A stretch of 6,576 bases of DNA, taken from positions 1 through 6,576 of the forward strand of contig JARIAA010000299.1 of assembly GCA_029264635.1 (NCBI GenBank). The letters run 5' to 3'. The notes under the pieces are model-generated. The model did not search any database and had not been told where the DNA came from. It worked only from the letters and a program-made list of their open reading frames with translations. Position 1 is the stretch's first letter. Each line of letters begins with the position of its first letter. Shown here piece by piece: positions 1 through 6,484 of the stretch. This stretch comes from Psychrobacter sp. (GTDB taxonomy: Bacteria; Pseudomonadota; Gammaproteobacteria; Pseudomonadales; Moraxellaceae). The position numbers were made by a program, and so were the translations under genes.

Positions 1-3000
1 GTGCAAACCTAACCCATTTGAGCAGCTCTACTAATGCCGTGTCGTAGTCTATCGGTGCCAGCGCAAAGGTTATTTTACCTTTAGACTTTTTATATTCATC
101 ACCACCTTTACTAAAGCGCCAGATACTTTTGCCATCACCGTCAGCGACTTGGGCTTTAGTCGTACGCCGCGATACTTGCCAATAGATATGCGACAGCCAA
201 AAGCGTAATAAATGCTGTATGCGAGCGCTGTTGGGTAGGATATTTAGCCAAAGCTTAGGAGAAGTTGCTGCATCTGCCATATTATTCTCTAGCGGTACCA
301 CACCTTTGATTTGCAATTGACCCTGTGCATTCATAGCAGGGGCTTGCACACTCACCATTTTTTCCGCGCATGGGGTCAATAAGCTCAGGTGCTGAGTACT
401 TACATCACTGTTCATACCACTATTAACATCAATACCTAATACCATTAGCTGCTCGGCAAAGTCCTGGCATTGTTGGGTAATCTTTAGCTGTTGATACTGT
501 AGGGTCGATTGACGGGCGACGCCAGCAGGCATAACTCGATCATATAAGAGGTTATGTAAACGCTCCGTTGTTTGCTGGCGTGTTTCTGCATGATCACTAT
601 CTACATATGAGTTCGCATATAAATCAGTTAATAGCTGCGCATTTACGGTATAAGCATCTAAGCCTGATAACGCCAACGGCTCCTGATGCATGGTATCTTC
701 GGTCGGCAACACGACGTGTACTTGCTGCTCTTTTAAGAAGTGCTTTGCTGGATGACGGATATGATGGTATAAGTGCTGCATGTCAACCTGCTGAACCTCA
801 AAATGAAACGTGTCCTGCGTAGCCGTTCGCTCAATAGGCTGAGTGATGGCAGCAGCAATAGCAGCATAGTCATCCTTGCTAGGTAGCACGACTTTGATAG
901 CATGATTTGGTATGCCTGTATCAATTTTCGCTTGCAGACGCTCAAACACCGCGTGCCAGACTTTTGCAGGTGCATGGGTGCTTTTTTGATTAAGCTTTTC
1001 GCTTTGCATCGCGCGCTCTAATGACTGAATGAGCTTGCGACCCATGGCTTGCTCATCGTCTGTTTTAGCATCGTTTTCATGATTTGGCTTCGTAGATGAT
1101 AGGCTTGATGAAAAGTCGGGCTGTACGAAGACTTCTTCTGCGAAGGGCAGTGCTGGATGGCGGGTAACCAGCCACTTTTCGATCAACTCAGGTAGATAAC
1201 GCTGTATTTGAGCTATTAAGTCAGCCTGCGCATCCTTTTGTGCACTCTTAAGAGGATCCCACTGCCACTGTACCTCACCGCGCAAAAATTGCAGTAACTC
1301 ACTCACGGGGTTGGCAGGCAGGTGCTCATGCGTATCGGTCAGGCGCTGACCATTATAAAAAATCCAGCACGCATTACGCGCGCATAGCACGGCATCTAAA
1401 AATGCCCCATTGTCGTCATCTTCACTGAATCTATCACCGCGCCTAGCCAGCCCTGCTTTCATCAAATCATAGCGATTGTCACGGTCGCGATTCGGAAACT
1501 CAGACAAATCCATATTGAGCATCACTACCAGTCCGAATGGCACATTACGTAGCGCACCGAAACGCCCAAAAGTAATCACCCCTGTTGGTTCGGCACTGAC
1601 TTGCTGGCTTTCAAGCTCGTCCTCAATACTGCCGAGCATAAAGCTTAGCTTCAATGGCAAGGTGCTCACTCTCCATAGCTTTGCTTCTACCTGAGCGGCA
1701 TCTAACTTGCCAGCATTTGTAGCAGCATTGTCATCCATGACCTCGACATCTAATTGAGTATGATAACGCTGATAATGACGATTGGCACGCAGGCTACTTT
1801 TAAAACCATTCATGGCATTAAAAATAGCACGCATGGGACGCGTTTGATCAAGCGCGCCAAAGTATGGATGGATAATATGGTTTTCTATACGGTTCAGCCA
1901 CTCTTCGGCTTTATGGATTGCTTGATACTCATCTCGGCACTTATTCAGTACTGCATGAACACGGCACAAAGCTTCAACGATAGGCGCATCATTTAAACTA
2001 ATAGCTGAGATAGGAGCCGTTTTTTCCACTAAAGTGTTATCTTGCCAATTGTCTGGATATAAACAATCGCTAATACCCGCCTCTGGCATCACTAAGCCTA
2101 AAGCAATTTGATCCAAAGCATAAGCAAAGCTAAAGCGATAATCATAATCTGCGGCATCTAATGTCTGCTGCAGATGCTTTTCATCAAAGCCTCGCATAAA
2201 GCCTGCTTGCTCCAGCAAATCACAACCTCGACTCATCTGCTCGTGGGTCAGGCCAAGACTTTCATACAGTGGCGGCAGCATTAGCCAATCCATGACCACC
2301 GCCGCCTCAAAACGCGCCGTGTCACTACCGAGCAAACTATAAAATCCGCTGATAGCTTCCCACAGTTGGCGAATCGACTTATCAACCACCCCTGTCACCT
2401 TGGCGGGTAACGTCAGGCCATCTTGCCCTTTACCCTCTACAAATACCGACGTAATCAAATCATGATGGCGCTCAACATCGGGTAATAATACGACGATATC
2501 AGATAAATGACGCGTGCTACCATCATCATTGGCTTCATTAAGCCAGCGTCCGATCATACCGCGTAGCACTTCAAGCTGACGTTGTAGATTATGGCAAGAG
2601 TGAATACTTAGGCTATTGTCGTACTGAGAGAGGTTCCACTGACGTGATTGCTCATGATATTTGTTTTTTAGCGTATCATCGCTGTACCACTGCTCTTTTC
2701 GCTGATTTAAATAATCAAATCTATCACTTAGGCTATTTTTACTACTATGAACGTCAAGGCTATTGATCTTGGCATGATCTTCTGGCTCTTCTAAGTCAAA
2801 CGCCAGTTGTGCTCCAAGCGCAGCACTTAAGCGCCCCGCTGTGACTTGCTGGGTCGAACTTTCATCAAGCATCAGTACATCTTGTTGTAGGTGCGCAAGC
2901 AAACTCATGGGCTGTGCATCATTACTACTGATTGATGGAATCTGTTGCGTCTCTTCTATATCAAATTTATCCTGCCAGTCCAATACAAAGCCATCTTTAT

Positions 3001-4057
3001 CCTCATTACCAGACAGCCCTGCTAGCATCGCAAAAGTCTCACGCGATTGTTTGCCAAGACGCGATAACAAGGTATGCCCGTAATCCCGCAAAAACACACT
3101 GTCAGGATTGATCACCTGCTGGCGCTGTAGCCACTGTTTATCGACGATATCGGCCCAAAACAGCTGCGATGGATTGTAATGCAACAAGGTAATATTGAGA
3201 TACTTTGACAACCGCTGTAAAAAGTCCAGCTCGTTTTGCGGCAACTGCTGAATCGTAAAAATGTGCAACTGTGTTGGCAAGATAGACTTGATATCGACGC
3301 CTGTCTCACTACGATCCTTTGTCATAATCTCCCAAAATCGGCGCTCAATAGAAGAGCGATGCTCATATACTGAGGCAAATAATAGATGCCATAGGTGCCG
3401 CTGCGCAGCCTCCAGCTCTACATAGTGTGCAACCAACCATTCAGGTGTCATGCCCGCATACTGATCAAACTCTAGCGTCAGCTTATCCTTCTCAGCGACT
3501 AGCGTCTCTACGTCTACCGCTTTGTTCTGTGACCATAGTGTTAACCAATCGTCACGGTGATTGAGATAACGACCAAATACCCGCGAAAAATCAGTCGCAA
3601 GCGACCATAAGCGCGTATCTTGCTGACTGCGATCGGCGTCATCATCTATCAGCGCCGACAGCAACGGATAGAGCGGATGCTTTTCATTCGCCATAATCTG
3701 AGCTTGATAATAGGTAAAGTACCCAAATAGCCGCCACTGCATCACCGAGCCAGTTAATACGGCCACCTCTGGTACAGTAATAATCTCATGCGTACGCTGA
3801 TGGTCCTCAAGCCATATATTATACTCAGCTAGCACTTTTTGCATTAATGTCCACTGATATTGACCCCAAAATGTTGTCGTGACTAAGGTACTAATACCCG
3901 CTTGGCTTGCGATAGATTTATCTAACCAATCACCCAGTACCATCGAAGGCACAATAACGATGAACGCCTCAAAAATAGGTTGATTCTTTGATTGGTAAGC
4001 TGTTAATAATTCATCAACCAAGCGTTCGGTACGATGAGACTGAATGATTGTAAACAT
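1..4057 (-). CDS. recC: Exodeoxyribonuclease V gamma subunit RecC, C-terminus beyond the left edge
   Basis: RecC is the structural and Chi-scanning subunit of the RecBCD helicase-nuclease, which resects double-strand breaks for RecA and degrades foreign linear DNA in the cytoplasm. I read the frame by hand over most of its length and found no stop down to base 2. Matches to E. coli RecC, from memory, occur in order: N-terminal VPSMVLGDWL (residues 36-45); YLNHRDDWL; NPSQLFWADI (295-304); DNSLSIHSCHNLQ (from 480); DIVVLLPDVERHH (520-532); FSFAYALDQIALGLVMP (about 642-658); RNVPFGLVVMLNM (837-849); RGDRFSEDDDN (873-883); RHPAKHFLK (1101-1109); and EPLALSGLDAY (1126-1136). The visible part has 1352 residues against 1122 for the whole E. 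coli protein. It ends where roughly 110 more residues are expected, so the protein is unusually long because of internal insertions. The ATG at 4055-4057 fits the family N-terminus; no Shine-Dalgarno sequence is evident. recB is expected beyond the left edge, which is inference. Confidence 0.95.
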   Translation of the reverse strand, partial: MFTIIQSHRTERLVDELLTAYQSKNQPIFEAFIVIVPSMVLGDWLDKSIASQAGISTLVTTTFWGQYQWTLMQKVLAEYNIWLEDHQRTHEIITVPEVAVLTGSVMQWRLFGYFTYYQAQIMANEKHPLYPLLSALIDDDADRSQQDTRLWSLATDFSRVFGRYLNHRDDWLTLWSQNKAVDVETLVAEKDKLTLEFDQYAGMTPEWLVAHYVELEAAQRHLWHLLFASVYEHRSSIERRFWEIMTKDRSETGVDIKSILPTQLHIFTIQQLPQNELDFLQRLSKYLNITLLHYNPSQLFWADIVDKQWLQRQQVINPDSVFLRDYGHTLLSRLGKQSRETFAMLAGLSGNEDKDGFVLDWQDKFDIEETQQIPSISSNDAQPMSLLAHLQQDVLMLDESSTQQVTAGRLSAALGAQLAFDLEEPEDHAKINSLDVHSSKNSLSDRFDYLNQRKEQWYSDDTLKNKYHEQSRQWNLSQYDNSLSIHSCHNLQRQLEVLRGMIGRWLNEANDDGSTRHLSDIVVLLPDVERHHDLITSVFVEGKGQDGLTLPAKVTGVVDKSIRQLWEAISGFYSLLGSDTARFEAAVVMDWLMLPPLYESLGLTHEQMSRGCDLLEQAGFMRGFDEKHLQQTLDAADYDYRFSFAYALDQIALGLVMPEAGISDCLYPDNWQDNTLVEKTAPISAISLNDAPIVEALCRVHAVLNKCRDEYQAIHKAEEWLNRIENHIIHPYFGALDQTRPMRAIFNAMNGFKSSLRANRHYQRYHTQLDVEVMDDNAATNAGKLDAAQVEAKLWRVSTLPLKLSFMLGSIEDELESQQVSAEPTGVITFGRFGALRNVPFGLVVMLNMDLSEFPNRDRDNRYDLMKAGLARRGDRFSEDDDNGAFLDAVLCARNACWIFYNGQRLTDTHEHLPANPVSELLQFLRGEVQWQWDPLKSAQKDAQADLIAQIQRYLPELIEKWLVTRHPALPFAEEVFVQPDFSSSLSSTKPNHENDAKTDDEQAMGRKLIQSLERAMQSEKLNQKSTHAPAKVWHAVFERLQAKIDTGIPNHAIKVVLPSKDDYAAIAAAITQPIERTATQDTFHFEVQQVDMQHLYHHIRHPAKHFLKEQQVHVVLPTEDTMHQEPLALSGLDAYTVNAQLLTDLYANSYVDSDHAETRQQTTERLHNLLYDRVMPAGVARQSTLQYQQLKITQQCQDFAEQLMVLGIDVNSGMNSDVSTQHLSLLTPCAEKMVSVQAPAMNAQGQLQIKGVVPLENNMADAATSPKLWLNILPNSARIQHLLRFWLSHIYWQVSRRTTKAQVADGDGKSIWRFSKGGDEYKKSKGKITFALAPIDYDTALVELLKWVRFA

Positions 4058-4085
4058 AAACAATAATCTAATTAAAATGAATAAT

Positions 4086-4111
4086 AAAAACCGCTCGCAA
4101 TAGTAGGAGCG
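4086..4111 (-). terminator. Weak hairpin plus T-run in the presumed recC leader
   Basis: Read on the minus strand, CGCTC (4111-4107) and GAGCG (4096-4092) form a 5-bp GC-rich stem around a 10-base loop. One G and a run of five T follow (4090-4086). This looks like a short intrinsic terminator and lies about 30 bases upstream of the recC ATG. If recC is transcribed from further upstream, it could attenuate expression. The stem is short and may be chance. Confidence 0.2.
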
Positions 4112-4302
4112 CGATAAAGGCAGTAATATAGAGAAAAAGAGTTAGCGAAGAAAAGTTTCAAAAATATGAATAATACTATCTGATATTAGGCAAACGATAA
4201 CAATCATAGGAATGACAGCCAATAATAACAACTATCGTGAACTAAAAACATAAAACCCAACCATTTATGAATATCTATCGTGTCTGTTATCTATTTCTGC
4301 TA

Positions 4303-4342
4303 AGATGGCTTCAACTGATTAAACATAACAAAAGAGCCATCT
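4303..4342. repeat. Inverted repeat, 8-bp arms
   Basis: AGATGGCT (4303-4310) and AGCCATCT (4335-4342) are perfect inverted copies around a 24-base AT-rich spacer. No T-run follows on either side, so it is unlikely to be an intrinsic terminator. An operator or the arms of a larger RNA structure are possible; function is unknown. Confidence 0.4.
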
Positions 4343-4391
4343 AATGTTCAATATTACTTTGAAAATGAAAAGCTTAGAATCAACGTTTGAA

Positions 4392-4426
4392 AAGCAGAGC
4401 CATTCATCTAACCTGAAATTCTGCTT
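4392..4426. repeat. Inverted repeat, 7-bp arms
   Basis: AAGCAGA (4392-4398) and TCTGCTT (4420-4426) are perfect inverted copies around a 21-base spacer. The octamer AGAGCCAT at 4396-4403 also occurs at 4333-4340 in the neighbouring inverted repeat, so the two structures share sequence. No U-tract follows on the plus strand. Function is unknown and chance is not excluded. Confidence 0.3.
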
Positions 4427-4681
4427 GTCTTCATAGGTTTTAAACTTGTATGCCGTACAATAGTGTGCCATTGATACGACCTATTTGCTAGTGCATTGCT
4501 TAAATACGTTATACCTTACGACAACCAATGTCGCCTCGTCTAATGTTCCATGGGTACAAATGACTGACGCAAAACAAATCGTCAAGTTACCGCGACTGGT
4601 GGTTATAAGTAAGGGTAAAGGGTATCAGCGATAGCCAATATTTTAACTTTTTTAATGTCAACGATAAGATGATTTTATATT

Positions 4682-5191
4682 ATGCCACTGCGCCCCATTG
4701 ATGCTATTTTTATTCATATCGAAAAACGCTTTTATGTGGTTTATCTTCGTGGTGAGCTGTGGCAACTACCGCGCATGAAACTTGATACGGCTGCATGGCA
4801 ACGTCGACAGCCCTATCAGGGTGATGCTAAAGCGCTTTATCTTAGTCAGCATCAAACCGTCACTGATCCCCTATTGGCCCAAAAACTGCGCACGCTAAAT
4901 TTGCCTGTGGCAATGCATGGCAGCTCATTGCCACGATTTGAAGCTTGGTGGGAGATGCAGGGTTTTACTTGGCTCAAAAAATTACTTAATGAAGGTAAGT
5001 CGCCGCTGGCCGCTCACCAATCAAACATAAAGACAGTCGCACAAGATACCAATCTTACACATAGTGTGTCAGAAAATACAACTATACAGATGAAGCAAAT
5101 AAACAATCAGATGAGTAGCAACACTGAAGATGACATTTTTGCCGATATGTTAGCGACTTTAACGGATGAAGTGCTGCATCATCGCTATTGA
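4682..5191 (+). CDS. Unrecognised 169-residue protein
   Basis: I do not recognise this family. Residues 6-30 look beta-rich and hydrophobic (DAIFIHIEKRFYVVYLRGEL), followed by a charged stretch. Residues 84-103 are aromatic-rich and probably helical (FEAWW, then FTWLKKLL). Residues 106-148 are a polar, Gln/Asn/Ser/Thr-rich stretch that looks disordered. The C-terminal 20 residues (EDDIFADMLATLTDEVL) could form an acidic amphipathic helix, such as a docking peptide. There is no signal peptide or membrane segment, so it is probably cytoplasmic. The ATG at 4682 is the only plausible long start: an in-frame stop lies at 4670-4672 and the next in-frame ATG is at 4775. No good Shine-Dalgarno sequence precedes it, and a weak -10-like TAAGAT 12 bases upstream leaves a leaderless mRNA possible. 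The gene at 5261 follows in the same direction after 69 bases, probably in one transcript. Frame length and codon-like composition argue that it is real. Confidence 0.8.
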   Translation: MPLRPIDAIFIHIEKRFYVVYLRGELWQLPRMKLDTAAWQRRQPYQGDAKALYLSQHQTVTDPLLAQKLRTLNLPVAMHGSSLPRFEAWWEMQGFTWLKKLLNEGKSPLAAHQSNIKTVAQDTNLTHSVSENTTIQMKQINNQMSSNTEDDIFADMLATLTDEVLHHRY

Positions 5192-5234
5192 TTTGATTCC
5201 CAAAAAATAATGACAAAAACAAGATAATTTGAAC

Positions 5235-5264
5235 AAGGAATTAAAAATGAGCCACGAACGATGA
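5235..5264 (+). promoter_or_regulatory. Ribosome binding site and five-codon minicistron coupled to the 5261 gene
   Basis: AAGGAA (5235-5240) lies 6 bases before an ATG at 5247, which opens a frame of only Met-Ser-His-Glu-Arg ending at TGA (5262-5264). That TGA overlaps the ATG of the 268-residue gene at 5261 as ATGA. The downstream ATG is 20 bases from AAGGAA, too far for normal use, so translation may depend on termination and re-initiation. A one-base deletion in the sequence is an alternative: adding one base before 5261 would fuse MSHER to the protein. Confidence 0.45.
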
Positions 5265-6067
5265 AAGACTACAAGATCATACTAGCTGGGCTAATTTTAC
5301 TATTGCTGATTATTGTCATCGCTATCTTTGCTTGGCTATGGAGCAATAATCAAAAGCATATGGACCCGCTTCCGATTATGGTCAGTGCTCATAATGACAC
5401 ATCCACGGTTAATGAAGGTGATTCGGACACTATCAATACGACCGTCTTGTATGTACAAGCAGAAGATGAGCTGCAGGTCACGCTAGATAATATCATTGCG
5501 CGTTTTGAAACACGCTATCCTAAAATACAAGTATTCACCCGCTACGTAGATGCTAATAAACTGCTGACCTTACCGAACACAGATACGTCTGATGACGATG
5601 GTGTTAATAAAGACTCACCACTTATTTTCAATACTGATATTATTATGGCCGATAGTACCATCTCGAAAGATCGGCTAGCCCCTTTACAAGCATTGCTTAA
5701 AGAGACCCAGGCTGAACGTAATGCGAACCAAGCAAATATCGTCAATACAAGTAACGACGATCAAAGTAGCCACACGCCCACATCAAGCGATAATAACGAA
5801 GCGCGTCATTTGGTATCCTTTAGCTACGCTTTAAAAGACGACAAAGCGGTTGACGGTGTCATCTTAACAGAAAACCCTGCAGCGACCAGCTTCCGAAATT
5901 TTTTGCTCTCAAGTGTTGGACAAGATATCTTAAAACAGAATAACTATGACAGCATTGAAGGGTATAAGAACAATATGGATGATTTATTTAACCCGACTTC
6001 ACGCGCCAAAACTGCCTCAAATGATAGCCTAATCGAAGTAACAGACGTCCTGAGCAACAGTGAGTAG
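5261..6067 (+). CDS. Membrane-anchored protein with a reduced ModA-like substrate-binding domain
   Basis: Residues 1-5 (MKDYK) are followed by one strong hydrophobic segment, about residues 6-27. It has no AXA or lipobox Cys site, so it is likely an uncleaved anchor with the rest in the periplasm. Residues 62-100 (TVLYVQAEDELQ, then FETRYPKIQV) resemble the first strand and helix of periplasmic molybdate-type binding proteins. TDIIMADS (125-132) resembles their strand that normally reads ADVFISAD. Residues 198-229, ending NFLLSSVGQDILKQNNY, match the usual C-terminal 'FL.FL.S..GQ.IL...G' helix. Two polar, probably disordered stretches (about 105-120 and 150-180) sit where much of the central lobe would be, so the domain is shortened and may not bind ligand. 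No ABC permease or ATPase gene is adjacent. It probably shares a transcript with the 4682 gene. ATG 5261 is chosen because no other ATG, GTG or TTG lies between it and the in-frame stop at 5225. The function is unknown and the ModA resemblance is from pattern memory. Confidence 0.75.
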   Translation: MKDYKIILAGLILLLLIIVIAIFAWLWSNNQKHMDPLPIMVSAHNDTSTVNEGDSDTINTTVLYVQAEDELQVTLDNIIARFETRYPKIQVFTRYVDANKLLTLPNTDTSDDDGVNKDSPLIFNTDIIMADSTISKDRLAPLQALLKETQAERNANQANIVNTSNDDQSSHTPTSSDNNEARHLVSFSYALKDDKAVDGVILTENPAATSFRNFLLSSVGQDILKQNNYDSIEGYKNNMDDLFNPTSRAKTASNDSLIEVTDVLSNSE

Positions 6068-6101
6068 AGATAAACAGATAAATTATCTTTATTTATTTTT
6101 T
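6064..6101 (+). terminator. AT-rich intrinsic terminator after the 5261 gene
   Basis: Bases 6064-6073 can pair with 6083-6092 as a 10-bp stem (core AGATAA/TTATCT, with two G-T pairs further out) around a 9-base loop. TATTTTTT follows, ending at 6101. The stem overlaps the TAG stop codon of the upstream gene and ends just before the tRNA promoter, a sensible place to end the transcript. Low GC makes it a modest terminator. Confidence 0.45.
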
Positions 6102-6106
6102 GTCGA

Positions 6107-6135
6107 TTGCTTTTATGCCGTCTTTTTTTTACAAT
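6107..6135 (+). promoter_or_regulatory. Sigma-70 promoter of the tRNA-Arg gene
   Basis: TTGCTT (6107-6112) and TACAAT (6130-6135) are 17 bases apart, the optimal sigma-70 spacing, with four and five matches to the -35 and -10 consensus. Transcription would start near 6142, about 7 bases before the mature tRNA 5' end. No GC-rich discriminator, as in stringently controlled tRNA promoters, is apparent. Confidence 0.65.
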
Positions 6136-6148
6136 AACACTCCACAAT

Positions 6149-6224
6149 GCGCCTATAGCTCAACAGGATAGAGCAGTTGCCTCCTAAGCGATCGATCCAA
6201 GTTCGAGTCTTGGTGGGCGCACCA
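6149..6224 (+). tRNA. tRNA-Arg (anticodon CCU)
   Basis: The full cloverleaf folds by eye. The acceptor stem is GCGCCTA (6149-6155) with TGGGCGC (6214-6220), including one T-G pair. The D stem is GCTC/GAGC (6158-6161, 6171-6174) with GG in the loop. The anticodon stem is GTTGC/GCGAT (6176-6180, 6188-6192) with two G-T pairs. The loop CTCCTAA places anticodon CCT at 6183-6185. The variable loop is 4 bases, and the T stem CCAAG/CTTGG encloses TTCGAGT. A discriminator A (6221) and an encoded CCA (6222-6224) give a 76-base gene. This tRNA decodes the AGG arginine codon. It is a single gene with its own promoter. tRNA 3' ends often serve phages as integration sites, but no second copy of the 3' end or integrase is in the window. 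Confidence 0.96.
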
Positions 6225-6484
6225 CTTATTGTATTTAGACCTAACCTTGCATTACCTAGACTCCTTCAAGCGCTTCATATCCCTAGCCTCACGCCTCTAT
6301 TAGACATTTTTCATTACCTGCTAGCATCTCTATAACCGAAACTCTATCAGCCATAACTATTAGTAAAGTCATTATCAATAGTCATATGAAGACATTTCAA
6401 AAGATGCCTAAATAATGATACCCTTAGATAGCAATTTAACAGTATTATTAAATGTGACCATAAAAAATAGAGGGAAAATAAAAA

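Larger units (their letters stand above)
4058..4681. other. Long divergent intergenic region between recC and the 4682 gene
   Basis: This 624-base AT-rich spacer separates the minus-strand recC start from the plus-strand gene at 4682, so promoters for both should lie here. I found no strong sigma-70 promoter. The best plus-strand candidates are TTGCTA (4485-4490) with TATACC (4510-4515), 19 bases apart, and TTTAAC (4642-4647) with TAAGAT (4665-4670), 17 bases apart. Both are weak. The spacer holds two inverted repeats (4303-4342 and 4392-4426), a small hairpin near recC, a 10-base direct repeat TCTAATGTTC (4340-4349 and 4539-4548), and three tiny plus-strand frames (4267-4344, 4344-4436, 4560-4634). 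None of these frames has a convincing ribosome binding site. No tRNA, insertion sequence end or recognisable protein remnant was seen. Confidence 0.6.

Noticed and set aside
568..822. Open frame of 84 codons on the plus strand
   Set aside because: It lies wholly inside recC, antisense to well-matched RecC motifs (RHPAKHFLK and EPLALSGLDAY). Its translation is Leu/Ser/Ala-rich without recognisable features.
1476..1996. Plus-strand open frames at 1476-1694 and 1754-1996
   Set aside because: Both are antisense shadows of recC, opposite the conserved RNVPFGLVVML region and its neighbour; no ribosome binding site or recognisable protein.
2841..3309. Open frames at 2841-3083 (plus) and 3112-3309 (minus)
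   Set aside because: Both overlap recC in another frame. The Cys/Ser-rich translations are typical of shadow frames, while the RecC frame here carries NPSQLFWADI and DYGHTLLSRLG.
4595..4602. ACTGGTGG, one mismatch from the E. coli Chi octamer GCTGGTGG
   Set aside because: A single seven-of-eight match is expected by chance, and the RecC here probably does not read the E. coli Chi sequence.
5193..5228. Possible internal promoter TTGATT (5193-5198) with GATAAT (5223-5228)
   Set aside because: The spacing is 24 bases, too long for sigma-70, and no better -35 lies at 16-18 bases; co-transcription with the 4682 gene is simpler.
5542..6147. Minus-strand open frames at 5542-5745 and 5944-6147
   Set aside because: They are antisense to the ModA-like gene. 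The second also crosses the terminator and tRNA promoter. Neither has a ribosome binding site or recognisable sequence.
6201..6224. tRNA 3' end as an attachment site for an integrated element
   Set aside because: No second copy of the tRNA 3' sequence and no integrase were seen within the window; the downstream gene looks like ordinary metabolism.
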